A stretch of 64,000 bases of DNA from Parafrankia sp041008525 (GCF_041008525.1 NZ_JBFLUG010000027.1:1-64000), one strand, 5' to 3'; counted from the first letter of the stretch, positions 8,593 through 17,260 are shown. Notes: a model not told the origin generated them from the letters alone. A program made the numbers and translations.

Positions 8593-9342
8593 ATGATCAA
8601 TTATCGCGACCTGGTCGAGCGGTACATGGCGATCTGGAACGAACCCGACCCCACGGCACGTCGCCGGGCGGTGGAGGAGCTCTGGGCACCGACGGGTGAG
8701 CACTTCGTCCAGACCTATGGCTTCCAGGGCTACGACGCCATCGAGGGCCGGGTCGGCCGGGCCCACATCCAGTGGGTACGGGACGGCGGCCACCTCTTCC
8801 TCGCGGGTGATGACCTCGCCGGCCACGGCAACCTGGTGAAGTTCAGCTGGGAGATGGTGCCCGCGGCCGGCGGTGAGGCCGCCTCGACCGGCTTCGACGT
8901 TCTCGTTCTCGACGACGAGGGACGGATTCTGATCGACCACCAGTTCACCGACCCGGCCGTCCCGTCGGTGGAGCGCAACGAGCTGGCAGACCGCTACCTG
9001 GCCGTGTGGAACGAGCCGGACCAGGCACGGCGCCGCGAGCGGCTCGCCGCCGTCTGGGCGCCCGGCGGCACGCTGGTGGACGCCGAGACCGGCGGCACGG
9101 CCAGCGGACTGGCAGCCGTCGAGAAGGTGGTGGCGGCCGCGGACGCCCGGATCGCCGCGGGCTACCGTTCCCGGCGCATCGGCGACGCCGACGGCCATCG
9201 CGACGTTCTGCGGCTGCACTGGGAGCTGCGTTCGGCGGAGGGCCGGCGGGCAGCGCACGGGTTCGACTTCCTCGTGCTCGACGCGGACGGGCGCATCTCG
9301 GCCAGCCACCGGTTCGTCGAACGGGTCGAGCCAGGCATCTGA
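8593..9342 (+). CDS. Tandem SnoaL-like (NTF2-fold) protein
   Basis: A 249-residue protein made of two homologous SnoaL-like halves. Half 1 opens with RYMAIWNEPDPTARRRAVEE and half 2, at about residue 137, with RYLAVWNEPDQARRRERLAA; each ends with a strand such as GFDVLVLDDEGRI or GFDFLVLDADGRI. The NTF2 fold serves cyclases, hydroxylases and isomerases as well as non-catalytic roles. A third, single-domain homologue lies at 33562 in the same cluster (RYMASWNEEDPAARRKIIDD). No catalytic role can be assigned. A strong terminator follows at 9415-9455. Confidence 0.82.
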   Translation: MINYRDLVERYMAIWNEPDPTARRRAVEELWAPTGEHFVQTYGFQGYDAIEGRVGRAHIQWVRDGGHLFLAGDDLAGHGNLVKFSWEMVPAAGGEAASTGFDVLVLDDEGRILIDHQFTDPAVPSVERNELADRYLAVWNEPDQARRRERLAAVWAPGGTLVDAETGGTASGLAAVEKVVAAADARIAAGYRSRRIGDADGHRDVLRLHWELRSAEGRRAAHGFDFLVLDADGRISASHRFVERVEPGI

Positions 9343-9414
9343 GTGCCGGGGCGCCAGGGCATTCCTGGCGCGGCGGCCAGGTGACAGCAGCCCGGTGAGC
9401 GGGCAGCAGAGGAC

Positions 9415-9455
9415 AAGCGGGCGGGAAACGGGCTTATGACCTTTCCCGCCCGCTT
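9415..9455. terminator. Strong hairpin terminator
   Basis: A perfect 14-bp inverted repeat (9415-9428 and 9442-9455, 13-base loop) 72 bases after the tandem SnoaL-like gene. Confidence 0.75.
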
Positions 9456-9554
9456 CACGTTGTCCGCACCAACCACCTGCCGCTCGGCGCGCCGCGGAGC
9501 GGCGAACCACCGGTGCCACTCCATCGCCTCCCACCGCGCCGCGGCGAGCACGCG

Positions 9555-9600
9555 CCAGCCGCCAGCCGCCAGCCACAGCCACAGCCACAGCCACAGCCAG
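9555..9600. repeat. Short tandem repeats (ccagccg / ccacag)
   Basis: About three ccagccg units are followed by four ccacag units in the gap before SARP 2. A simple-sequence repeat without evident function. Confidence 0.6.
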
Positions 9601-9953
9601 CGCCGCACCCTTTATCACGTTCTGCGAAACGTTGCCGTTCACATTGGTATCACCTGCCCGACAATTGACTCGCAGCACCGGGCCACTCACTATGAGCATC
9701 AGCTGAGCGCAAGGAACCCTTGCCCATCTCGGTAGTGCCCGGAATTTCATCGTGAGGACACGGCGAGATCCCGGCACCCAGTTGGACAGTCACGTCGGTC
9801 CCAGTGGCGCAAGCCACTGATCACCCGGACCCGGCGCGACCATGTCGGCGAGTCGCATCGCCATGAGCGTGTGTCCACGGCCCAGGGTTTCGTGGCGCAG
9901 CACAGGGTCCACGCGTGGATCCGATCCCGATCTCGCGGCAGGAGTGGATCGCC

Positions 9954-10727
9954 ATGCAGTTTTCCGTTCTCGGCTCGCTGGCAGTCTCCGCGCACGGCCG
10001 ACGGAGCAGCATAAGTGGAAGATGTCAGGAAGCGCTTCTGCTGACATTGCTGATCAACGAGGGAACAGTGGTCGCGGTGGGAACCCTCATCGAGGAGCTG
10101 TGGGGGCCGCAGGCGCCCCGAAACGCGAGGAACGCGCTCCAGGCCCATGTGAGCCGATTACGGCGGGAACTCCACCGGCTGGAGCCGGACCGGCCCGAAG
10201 GCAGCATTGTGGCCCGCCACGGCGGCGGCTACCGGCTGAAACTGGCGCCGGCCGACGAGATTGACGCGACTGTCTTCATGACCGGTCTGCGTGACGTCCG
10301 GAGCTGGTGCCACAGCCGGCGGGACGAGGCCGTCGCACGGCTGCGGGAGCTGCTGTCACTGTGGTGTGGTCCGCTCTCGGGCGCCGCCGTCGAGGGCGCG
10401 ATGTGCCGGGCGGCCGCAGCCCACTACGAGGAATCCCGGCTGGACGCGCTGGAGCTGTTGTTCGACCTCGAGCTGGTGGAGAACCGGCACGAGACGATCC
10501 TCAGCGAGGTACGGGAGCTGGCCGCCATGCATCCGCTGCGGGAGCGGTTCTGTGAGCAGCTGATGATCGCGCTGTACCGCTCCGGGCGGCAGGTGGAGGC
10601 ACTCGACTACTACCACCGGCTGCGCCGTCGGCTGACCGGCGAGCTGGGCACCGGGCCGTCGGCGACGCTGCGGCGGACCGCGGAGGCGGTGCTCTCCCAC
10701 AGCCCGCTGCTGACTGTTCAGCGGTGA
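9954..10727 (+). CDS. SARP-family transcriptional activator 2
   Basis: A 257-residue SARP. It has the winged-helix opening FSVLGSLAVSAHGRRSSISG, LIEELWGPQAPRNARNALQ and AHVSRLRRELHRLE, then the BTAD part (LRERFCEQLMIALYRSGRQ, VEALDYYHRLRRRL). ATG 9954 has CAGGAG about eight bases upstream; an earlier GTG at 9915 is in frame but less well supported. It lacks the C-terminal tail of SARP 1. It sits in the middle of the left arm of the cluster, beside the VlmA-like gene, and is a good candidate activator of the divergent promoters at 12135-12542, which hold 11/22-base spaced repeats. Confidence 0.93.
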   Translation: MQFSVLGSLAVSAHGRRSSISGRCQEALLLTLLINEGTVVAVGTLIEELWGPQAPRNARNALQAHVSRLRRELHRLEPDRPEGSIVARHGGGYRLKLAPADEIDATVFMTGLRDVRSWCHSRRDEAVARLRELLSLWCGPLSGAAVEGAMCRAAAAHYEESRLDALELLFDLELVENRHETILSEVRELAAMHPLRERFCEQLMIALYRSGRQVEALDYYHRLRRRLTGELGTGPSATLRRTAEAVLSHSPLLTVQR

Positions 10728-10763
10728 GGGCGACGTGCCCGGCCGCCGGCCGCGACACGCCGG

Positions 10764-10795
10764 CGGCTGGGCACGGGCCTGCCCGCGCCCAGCCG
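10764..10795. terminator. Bidirectional hairpin terminator
   Basis: A near-perfect hairpin with 9 outer and 5 inner base pairs, one mismatch and a 2-base loop lies between the convergent SARP 2 gene and the small minus-strand gene. Confidence 0.7.
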
Positions 10796-10816
10796 CGCAG
10801 GGCCGGGCCTGACCGG

Positions 10817-10981
10817 TCAGCCCGCGACGGCGGCGAGCAGGCCGTCCAGCTCGGCGAGCACGCCGTCGGCCGCTGCGCACAGCGCGGTGTCATCCGGGTC
10901 GGCGCACACCGCGCCGAACAGTTCCACCAGTTTCTCCCTGGTCCGCTCCACGGCGGCGGGCGTGTCGGGCAGGTCGTTCAT
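10817..10981 (-). CDS. Small acidic helical protein (54 aa), unknown
   Basis: A short gene reading MNDLPDTPAAVERTREKLVE at the N terminus and ending ELDGLLAAVAG. The ATG at 10981 has GGAGA about nine bases upstream. The product is predicted to be mostly helical and acidic, with two cysteines (residues 26 and 35). It lies 103 bases downstream of the DUF2156 transferase gene on the same strand and ends at the shared terminator with SARP 2, so it is probably the last gene of that transcript. No family was recognised. A role as a partner or carrier for the transferase is only a guess from position. Confidence 0.55.
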   Translation of the reverse strand: MNDLPDTPAAVERTREKLVELFGAVCADPDDTALCAAADGVLAELDGLLAAVAG

Positions 10982-11084
10982 CTGGAGAGTCTCCGATCGG
11001 TGTTGGCGGAGTGCCGGCAGCCGGGGCGGGCCGGCGCGTGGGTGGCTGGTGCCCGTCGTGCCGTCGTGCCGTCACAGCGCGCCG

Positions 11085-12134
11085 TCACAGCGCGCCGGCC
11101 GCCCGGAAGATGTGGACGAAGTCGGCGATGCTCGCCGGGCCCTGGAACGCGACGTACTCGGGCAGGATCACGCTCTGCGCCCACTTCTCCTTGTAGGCGA
11201 GCTGGGTCGCCGCCGGGTAGACGGCTGCGCCGTGCTCCCAGAGGAAGTGCATGAACCAGGTGAACGCCGTGCTGGCACCCGGGAGCTCGAGATCGTCGCG
11301 CAGGGTGGTGAACGGCGTGAAGCCGAAGTGCAGCCATCGCACCCCCTCCGACTGGAGGACGTCGATGGCGGCCTTGTTGATCGCTTCCATGATGCCGGGT
11401 GAGTTGTCGGGCAGCCGGCGACTCAGGTCGTGCATCCAGCCCGGGCGGCTGCCGTACACCGGGGAGTAGGAGATGTACCCGGCGAGGCTGCCCTCGACGA
11501 GGCCGACGAACAACCGCCGGTGTTCCTGCATCGGCCCGCCGTACTGGCCGACCAGGTACTCCAGCTGCCGGGCGTTCTCGCCCTTGCTCGGCAGCCAGAC
11601 CCGGTCGAGGGCGCGCATCTCGTCGTGCCAGTCGTCCAGGTCGGCCTCGATGACGGTCAGCCCGTTACGCAGCGCCCGCGAGATCTTGTTCCGCAGCTGC
11701 ATGAACCTGGTGCCGGCCAGGGTGAACCCCGCCAGGTCCACCGCGTACGAGGAGCCGATCTGGTTCACCGTGAAGCCATGATCGGCGTAGATCGCCGCAT
11801 CGGCGGCCTGGACCTGCACCGCGACGACGGTCTTTCCCTGCCTGCCGGCGAAGTCGACGAAGGCCGTCAACAGCTCGCGGTAGGACTCCGCGGGCGCGAA
11901 GGGGCCGCCGAGCTGGACGAGGTTGCGGCTGGTCGGCCGGTAGACGACGACTCCGGGCCGGCCGGGCAGCGTGAAGTACGCATTGCCCTCGTTGACCGCC
12001 AGGAAGGAGCTGGGATTCTCCGCGTCGGTGAATCCCTGAATGGCCCGGAGCGCGGCCTGGGCAGAACTCTCCGGGCTGGTTGGGTCGGTTCGGGTCACGG
12101 CTCTGGTCACGGGTTCGGTCACGGTTTCGGTCAT
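11085..12134 (-). CDS. DUF2156 / lysyl-phosphatidylglycerol-synthase-like aminoacyl-tRNA transferase (VlmA-like)
   Basis: About 349 residues of the DUF2156 double-GNAT fold found in MprF-type aminoacyl-tRNA-dependent transferases. Visible family features are FLAVNEGNAYFTLPGRPGVV, the RNKISRALRNGLTVIEAD helix, LFVGLVEGSLAGYISYSPVY and a C-terminal YKEKWAQSVILPEYVAF. In valanimycin biosynthesis the related VlmA moves serine from seryl-tRNA to an alkylhydroxylamine. With a seryl-tRNA synthetase, an N-hydroxylase candidate and serine-type tRNAs in this cluster, the same reaction is inferred. ATG 12134 is preferred; the first 17 codons contain VT-rich repeats (MTETVTEPVTRAVTRT). It is divergent from the main biosynthetic operon. 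Confidence 0.8.
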   Translation of the reverse strand: MTETVTEPVTRAVTRTDPTSPESSAQAALRAIQGFTDAENPSSFLAVNEGNAYFTLPGRPGVVVYRPTSRNLVQLGGPFAPAESYRELLTAFVDFAGRQGKTVVAVQVQAADAAIYADHGFTVNQIGSSYAVDLAGFTLAGTRFMQLRNKISRALRNGLTVIEADLDDWHDEMRALDRVWLPSKGENARQLEYLVGQYGGPMQEHRRLFVGLVEGSLAGYISYSPVYGSRPGWMHDLSRRLPDNSPGIMEAINKAAIDVLQSEGVRWLHFGFTPFTTLRDDLELPGASTAFTWFMHFLWEHGAAVYPAATQLAYKEKWAQSVILPEYVAFQGPASIADFVHIFRAAGAL

Positions 12135-12542
12135 CGGGATAGTCCTGTCCGCCGGTTCCGCAGGGATGGCTCGCCCGGGCTCCGAGCCTGCGACGGCGAC
12201 TCTCACCGCACCTGCAAGGCTTTCCTGATCTGACCCACGGGCGTCGCGCGACCATACGACGCCAGAACTCGGGGCGGCAAGATACAGGAATACGTTTTGG
12301 GGCCCGTCCCGGCCCGGTCGTCAGCGGCCCGTAAGCGCGCTGTCAGAAATGCGTTCGCGGCGGCCGGTGGAACGTCTGGCGTCAGAAGAGCGTCAGCGCC
12401 GGGTAAGCCGGCACCGCCAGCATCGAATTCGACGGGCCAGGCAGCAGCCGCCCGGTGGAGCCGGGGTTGCGCAATGCGGGTTCCGGCACCTTTCACAGGT
12501 CCCCCGAGACATCGGCGATGGTCTGAGGAGAAGTCGACAGCC
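12135..12542. promoter_or_regulatory. Divergent control region with SARP-like direct repeats
   Basis: A 408-base region between the divergent VlmA-like gene and the main biosynthetic operon. GTCAG heptads occur at 12320, 12342, 12381 and 12392: gtcagcg, gtcagaa, gtcagaa, gtcagcg. The spacings are 22 and 11 bases, the same-face spacing used by SARP activators. An AT-rich stretch at about 12280-12296 could be the -10 region of the minus-strand promoter. The region is the best candidate for binding by SARP 1 or SARP 2. Confidence 0.55.
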
Positions 12543-14237
12543 ATGGCGAGACCACATCCGAGGCCAAATTCTGGAGACGGCCGGTCTGCGGGCGCGTACA
12601 CACCGCCGGCCCGGGCGACCGTCTCCCCCGGAAGTCGGGAGAAGCCGCTGCTGAGCTATCCCTCCTACATCGGCGGCAAGGACGTCGAGGGTGTCGGCTG
12701 GGTGTACACGGTGAGTTCCCGGTCGTTGTTGGAGGACGTCTTCACCAGCGTCAGCCTGAAGCGTTCACTGGAACAGGATCCGGATCCGCTTTCACCGGCC
12801 GCCCAGCACCGGTATGTGACGGGCCGCTGCGCGGTCGTCGCCGATGCCGACGTGGACACGGCGACGGAGGCGGCGGCCGCCGCCGTGCCGGAGTGGGCGG
12901 CCGTTCCGCTGGCTGACCGGCTCCGGCTCGGCCGGCTCTTCCGGGAGAAGCTGCTGGAGCACGAGGAGACCTTCCTCGAGATCCTGGTGGCCGAGGCGCA
13001 CCCCCGCCGGCTGGCCCGCTGGGAGCTGGCCTGCCTGTTGCAGGTCTTCAGCGAGGCCAGCTGCTCCTTCTACGAGCAGCAGATGTACGCCGAGTTCACG
13101 CACGGCCCGCGCCGGCTGATCGTCCGCCGCCAGCCGGATGGCGTCGTCTGCCTGAACCCGCCGCAGAACGCGCCGGCGCCGAGCTCGGCGCTCGCCGTGC
13201 TGGCGCTGATGGCCGGCAACGCCGTCGTCGTGCGGGCGCCCCGCAGCATCGCGCTGAGCACCATGTTCCTGTTGCGGGAGCTGGTGGTGCCGCTGCTCGA
13301 CGAGCTCGGGGCGCCCCCGGGAACGCTGAACGTCATCTGCGGCAAACCGGCGCAGATGCTCGACCGCTGGCTCGAGCATCCCCAGGTGAACGACATCCTG
13401 TACTTCGGCGGCAGCGAGGCGGGGCTGCGCTTCGAACAGGAGTGCGTCGCCCGCGGCAAGAAGCCGATCCTGGAGCTGGCCGGCAACGACAGCTTCGTGG
13501 TGTGGAAGGACGCGGATCTCCCGCTCGCCGTCGAGGCGATCACCGAGTGCTTCTACGGCTCGGGGCAGATCTGCATGGTGCCCAACCACGTGATCGTGCA
13601 CCCGGATGTCGCCGAGGAGCTGTTGCGACTGCTCAAGGCCCGGGCCGAGACGATCCGGCCGGGTTTCCCCGACGACGACGAGGTGGTGCTCTCACCGGTC
13701 CGTCGCAGCGAGAAGTTCTTCGCGCTGCTGCGGCAGGCCATCGCCGGCGGCGGTGAGCTGGTCACCGGCGGGCGGCGACTCGAGGTGGACGGGACACCCT
13801 CCCAGGCCGGGATGTTCCTGGAGCCGACGGTGGTCCGGGTGAACGGGCTGGCCGGTGCGCGGGAACTCGACATGGTGCGGCACGAGACGTTCTTTCCGCT
13901 GCTGCCGGTCGTCGTCCCCGCGCCGACCCCGGACGACGAACTGCTCGCCGAGATCATCCACTTCACCAACGCGAACGAGTACGGGCTGCGCAACTCCTTC
14001 TGGTCCGGCTCCCCCACCGTGGTGGAGCGCTACATCAGCCGGCTCCGCAACGGCGGCCTGGTGAAGGTGAACGACTCGCACATCGGATTCCTGCCCTACC
14101 TTCCGACGCACGGTGGGACGGGGCTGACGGGCGGCGCCTTCGGCGAGGCGAACTACCCGATCCTCAAGACCTCGCACATTCAGGGCGTGAGCATCGCGAC
14201 CGGCGTCGTGCCGAGCATCGCGGCCTTCGAACGCTGA
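12543..14237 (+). CDS. Aldehyde dehydrogenase superfamily protein, candidate acyl-thioester/aldehyde enzyme
   Basis: About 564 residues, longer than the usual 480-500 because of an N-terminal extension of roughly 70 residues. The catalytic Cys344 (GSGQICMVPN) and the general base Glu311 (LELAGNDSFV) are in normal spacing, and NPPQNAPAPSS, GKPAQM and FFPLLPVV fit the fold. ATG 12543 is chosen; GAGGAG lies about 12 bases upstream. It is the first gene of the main operon. In an alkylamine pathway it could run in the reducing direction, releasing a fatty acyl thioester as the aldehyde for the aminotransferase. Ordinary aldehyde oxidation cannot be excluded. Confidence 0.82.
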   Translation: MARPHPRPNSGDGRSAGAYTPPARATVSPGSREKPLLSYPSYIGGKDVEGVGWVYTVSSRSLLEDVFTSVSLKRSLEQDPDPLSPAAQHRYVTGRCAVVADADVDTATEAAAAAVPEWAAVPLADRLRLGRLFREKLLEHEETFLEILVAEAHPRRLARWELACLLQVFSEASCSFYEQQMYAEFTHGPRRLIVRRQPDGVVCLNPPQNAPAPSSALAVLALMAGNAVVVRAPRSIALSTMFLLRELVVPLLDELGAPPGTLNVICGKPAQMLDRWLEHPQVNDILYFGGSEAGLRFEQECVARGKKPILELAGNDSFVVWKDADLPLAVEAITECFYGSGQICMVPNHVIVHPDVAEELLRLLKARAETIRPGFPDDDEVVLSPVRRSEKFFALLRQAIAGGGELVTGGRRLEVDGTPSQAGMFLEPTVVRVNGLAGARELDMVRHETFFPLLPVVVPAPTPDDELLAEIIHFTNANEYGLRNSFWSGSPTVVERYISRLRNGGLVKVNDSHIGFLPYLPTHGGTGLTGGAFGEANYPILKTSHIQGVSIATGVVPSIAAFER

Positions 14238-14270
14238 ATTCCCGCCAGGGCCGACCGGAGGACATTTCCC

Positions 14271-15410
14271 ATGCGTTCCCTCGACGTGGCGCGTGACGCC
14301 TGCGAACGTCACCACCCCGGGCTCGTGAAGAGCCTGGCCGACATTCCGCTGACCGAGCGGGAGACCCCCGGCAGCCCGGTGATCGACCTGTTCCGGACGC
14401 ACGGCGGCACCGGGCTGCTGGCCCCGGCCGCCTACGGCGGGCACGGCGTCGACGCGCTGGAGGCGGTGCGGGTGACCCGGGCCGTCGGCGCCAGCTCGCC
14501 GTCGCTCGGCGTCGCCGCGACCATGCACAACTTCACCACCGCGATGCTCTTCGCGCTCGCCGCCGACGCGGACCGGCTCACCCCGTCGCAGATCCGGGAG
14601 CTGGCCCGGATCGCGCCGGAGGGCCTGCTGCTCGCATCCGGCTGGGCGGAGGGCCGCACCGAGCAGAACATCCTCAGCCCGTCGGTGGTGTGCGCCCCGG
14701 TCGACGGCGGCTTCCTGGTCAACGGGGCGAAGAAGCCGTGCAGCCTGTCCGGCTCGATGAGCCTGCTGACGGCGAGCGTGTCGGTTCCCGGGGAGAACGG
14801 CGCACCGACGCTGGCGGTGCTGCTGATCCCGGCGGACTCGCCGGGCATCACCATCCACCCGTTCTGGTCCAGCCCGGTCCTGGCCGCGGCCCAGAGCGAG
14901 GAGGTGCGGCTCGCCGACGTCTTCGTGCCGGACAGCCTGCTCATCCGGACGACGGCGGACGACCCGAAGCGGCTGGACGATCTGCAGGCCGCCGCCTTCG
15001 TCTGGTTCGAGATGCTGGTCACCTCCGCCTATGTCGGTGCGGCCAGCACGCTCGTCGAGCTGGTGCTGGCGCGGGGCCGCGGCAGTGTCAGCGACCGGGC
15101 CGCCCTCGGGCTGCACCTGGAGAACGCGGTCGCGCTCACCGAGGGCGTGGCCCGGGCGGTACGCGACGGCCTGGACGGCGACGAGGCGGTCTCGGCCGTC
15201 CTGGTGGCCCGGTTCGCCGCGCAGACCGCGATCGGCCTGGCCACCGACCTGGCTGTCGAGCTGCTCGGCGGGATCGCCTTCATCACCGCGCCGGAGATCG
15301 CCTACCTGTGCTCGGCGGTCCGCCCGCTGGGCTTCCACCCGCCGTCCCGGACCAGCACGGCGGACGCCCTCGTCGAGTACTGGGCCGGCGGCCCGCTCGT
15401 CCTCGCCTGA
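14271..15410 (+). CDS. Acyl-CoA dehydrogenase-fold flavoprotein, candidate amine N-hydroxylase (VlmH-like)
   Basis: A 379-residue flavoprotein of the acyl-CoA dehydrogenase superfamily: N-terminal helices with LLAPAAYGGHGVDALEAV, a middle strand domain (LASGWAEGRTEQN, FLVNGAKKPCSLSG) and a C-terminal helical bundle. The C-terminal region lacks the YEGT segment of genuine dehydrogenases, which suggests a monooxygenase of the DszC/isobutylamine N-hydroxylase group. Such enzymes need reduced flavin from a partner reductase, and one lies at 17785. With the neighbouring aminotransferase and VlmA/VlmB-like genes, N-hydroxylation of a long-chain amine is the inferred reaction. The start codon is 33 bases after the ALDH stop, within one operon. 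Confidence 0.8.
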   Translation: MRSLDVARDACERHHPGLVKSLADIPLTERETPGSPVIDLFRTHGGTGLLAPAAYGGHGVDALEAVRVTRAVGASSPSLGVAATMHNFTTAMLFALAADADRLTPSQIRELARIAPEGLLLASGWAEGRTEQNILSPSVVCAPVDGGFLVNGAKKPCSLSGSMSLLTASVSVPGENGAPTLAVLLIPADSPGITIHPFWSSPVLAAAQSEEVRLADVFVPDSLLIRTTADDPKRLDDLQAAAFVWFEMLVTSAYVGAASTLVELVLARGRGSVSDRAALGLHLENAVALTEGVARAVRDGLDGDEAVSAVLVARFAAQTAIGLATDLAVELLGGIAFITAPEIAYLCSAVRPLGFHPPSRTSTADALVEYWAGGPLVLA

Positions 15411-15429
15411 CCGCACTGGAGGCCCCTTC

Positions 15430-16725
15430 ATGACCACAGTCACCCAGCCGCCCACCGACATCGCCGGCCCCGAGTCGCCGGCACAGACCCTGCGGCGCTA
15501 CCGCCAGCATCTGAGCAAGGGCCGGGCCGTCGTCGCCGAGATGTTCGGCAGCCACCTGGAGATGGCGTCGTCCGGTGCCTGGCTGTGGACCAGTGCGGGC
15601 GAGCGGTTCCTGAACTGCGGCGGCTACGGCGTGCTGACCCTGGGCGCCCGGCATCCGACCGTGCTGGCGGAGGTTCGCAACCAGCTGGACGCCCATCCGA
15701 TCGCCACCCGCATCCTGCTGGAGCCGACCGTCGGCCGGGCCGCCGAGGCGCTGGCGTCGGTCGTCCCGCCGAGCCTGAACCGGATGCACTTCGCGCTCTC
15801 CGGCGCGGAGGCGGTGGAGACGGGGCTGAAGCTGGCCCGGGCCAACGGCCGGCGCCGACTGGTCTCGATGCACCTGGGTTACCACGGCAAGACCCTCGGC
15901 GCGCTGTCCGTCACCGCGAAGGAGGTGTACCAGGAGCCGTTCCGGCCGCTGCTGCCGGACGTCACGCACATCCCGTTCGGGGACCTGCCCGCGCTGGAGG
16001 CGGAGCTCGCCGCCCACCCGGGCGAGGTGTGCGTCATCGTCGAGCCGGTCCAGGGCGAGGGCGGGGTCATCCTGCCGCCGCCGGGGTACCTGCCCGGCGT
16101 CGAGGCGCTGTGCCGGGAGTACGGCGGTTTCCTGATCCTGGACGAGGTGCAGACCGGCATGGGCCGGCTCGGTGCCTGGTGGGGCGCGGACCTCTACGGG
16201 GTGCTCCCGGACGTCCTGCTCACCGGCAAGGCTCTCGGCGGCGGGGTGCTGCCGGTCTGCGCGGCGCTGGCGAACCGCAGGACGTTCTCGGTGTTCGACA
16301 AGGACCCGTACCGGCACACCGGCACCTTCACCGGCGCGCCGGTCCTGATGGCCGCCGTCGTGGGGGCGATCAGGGCCACGAAGGAGGAGGACGTCCCGGC
16401 GCGGGCGGCCAGCCTCGGCGCGCGGCTCCTGCCCGCCCTCACCGAGATCGTCACCCGGAAGCTGCCGGGGCTCGTGGTCGAGGTGCGTGGCCAGGGCCTG
16501 CTGATCGGCATCGAGTTCGCCGAGGCCGGGCTGGCCGGCGAGTTCCTCATCGAACTGTTCAACAACCGTGTCGTCGCCAACCACTCGATGAACGGGAGCT
16601 CGGTCGTGCGGCTGACGCCGCCGGCGATTCTCGACGACGCGCAGGTCGACTTCCTGCTCGCCGCCTTCGAGCAGGCCGCCGACGACCTGCTGGCACACGG
16701 TGCCACGATGCCGGAAGGGCTGTGA
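15430..16725 (+). CDS. Class III PLP-dependent aminotransferase
   Basis: A 431-residue fold-type I aminotransferase of the ornithine/acetylornithine/omega-amino acid group. Visible features are FALSGAEAVETGLKLAR, YHGKTLGALSVT, VEPVQGEGGVILPPPGY, ILDEVQTGMGR and the PLP lysine K267 in LLTGKALGGG. Members commonly aminate terminal aldehydes. Placed directly after an aldehyde-handling enzyme and an N-hydroxylase candidate, it most plausibly makes an alkylamine from a fatty aldehyde. Its TGA (16723-16725) overlaps a possible GTG of the next gene, indicating translational coupling. The amino donor is unknown. Confidence 0.92.
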   Translation: MTTVTQPPTDIAGPESPAQTLRRYRQHLSKGRAVVAEMFGSHLEMASSGAWLWTSAGERFLNCGGYGVLTLGARHPTVLAEVRNQLDAHPIATRILLEPTVGRAAEALASVVPPSLNRMHFALSGAEAVETGLKLARANGRRRLVSMHLGYHGKTLGALSVTAKEVYQEPFRPLLPDVTHIPFGDLPALEAELAAHPGEVCVIVEPVQGEGGVILPPPGYLPGVEALCREYGGFLILDEVQTGMGRLGAWWGADLYGVLPDVLLTGKALGGGVLPVCAALANRRTFSVFDKDPYRHTGTFTGAPVLMAAVVGAIRATKEEDVPARAASLGARLLPALTEIVTRKLPGLVVEVRGQGLLIGIEFAEAGLAGEFLIELFNNRVVANHSMNGSSVVRLTPPAILDDAQVDFLLAAFEQAADDLLAHGATMPEGL

Positions 16726-16730
16726 CCGTC

Positions 16731-17246
16731 ATGCGGAAAGTCGTACTGGACGCGGTCGTCCACGGGGTCTCCCCCGGGGACGTCTTCGAGAACGTGGCGT
16801 CGTGGGAGCGATACCAGGAACTGGCTCCGCACGCGGAGTCGGTGGTGGTGCACCGCGGCCGGCCGGAGCCGACCGGCTCGTCCAGCTGGGAGCTGCATTT
16901 CCGCAGCGGGCTGCTGCAGTGGTCCGAGGACGAGCGTTTCCTCACCGACCAGCTGCGGATCGAGTTCGAGCAGACCGAGGGCGATTTCGACGTCTTCACC
17001 GGTACCTGGACGCTCGCCGTCGACGGCGGAAACCCGGCTGACACGGCCGTGCGCTTCGTCTGCGACTTCGACTTCGGTATCCCGAGCCTCGAGGGCATTC
17101 TCGACCCGATCGCCGAGCGGGTCATCAAGGAGACGGTCGCCTGGGCGATCGCCGGCATGCACGAGAAGGTCACCTTCGGCGGCGGCCTGGACCTGACACC
17201 GGCAAACGTGGGCGGCGCCGAGGCTGCCGTCCCGGCCACGGCCTGA
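16731..17246 (+). CDS. SRPBCC (START/COQ10-like) family protein
   Basis: A 171-residue protein with the helix-grip opening of polyketide cyclase/COQ10-type proteins (VVHGVSPGDVFENVASWERY), beta strands with WELHFRSGLLQWSEDERF and a long C-terminal helix (IAERVIKETVAWAIAGMHEK). ATG 16731 is preferred because GGAAGGG lies 11 bases upstream; GTG 16722 overlaps the aminotransferase stop. These folds bind hydrophobic ligands, sometimes as cyclases or aromatases. Its tight position in the operon suggests it holds or delivers the lipid-like intermediate, but no catalytic residues can be named. Confidence 0.8.
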   Translation: MRKVVLDAVVHGVSPGDVFENVASWERYQELAPHAESVVVHRGRPEPTGSSSWELHFRSGLLQWSEDERFLTDQLRIEFEQTEGDFDVFTGTWTLAVDGGNPADTAVRFVCDFDFGIPSLEGILDPIAERVIKETVAWAIAGMHEKVTFGGGLDLTPANVGGAEAAVPATA

Positions 17247-17260
17247 CGAGGTATATCGCC

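Larger units (their letters stand above)
9343..9953. other. Intergenic region before SARP 2
   Basis: About 610 bases. It contains a strong terminator (9415-9455), a run of short tandem repeats (about 9555-9600, units ccagccg then ccacag) and a moderately AT-rich segment (about 9605-9700) that could hold the promoter of the second SARP gene. No convincing gene was found. Confidence 0.5.
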
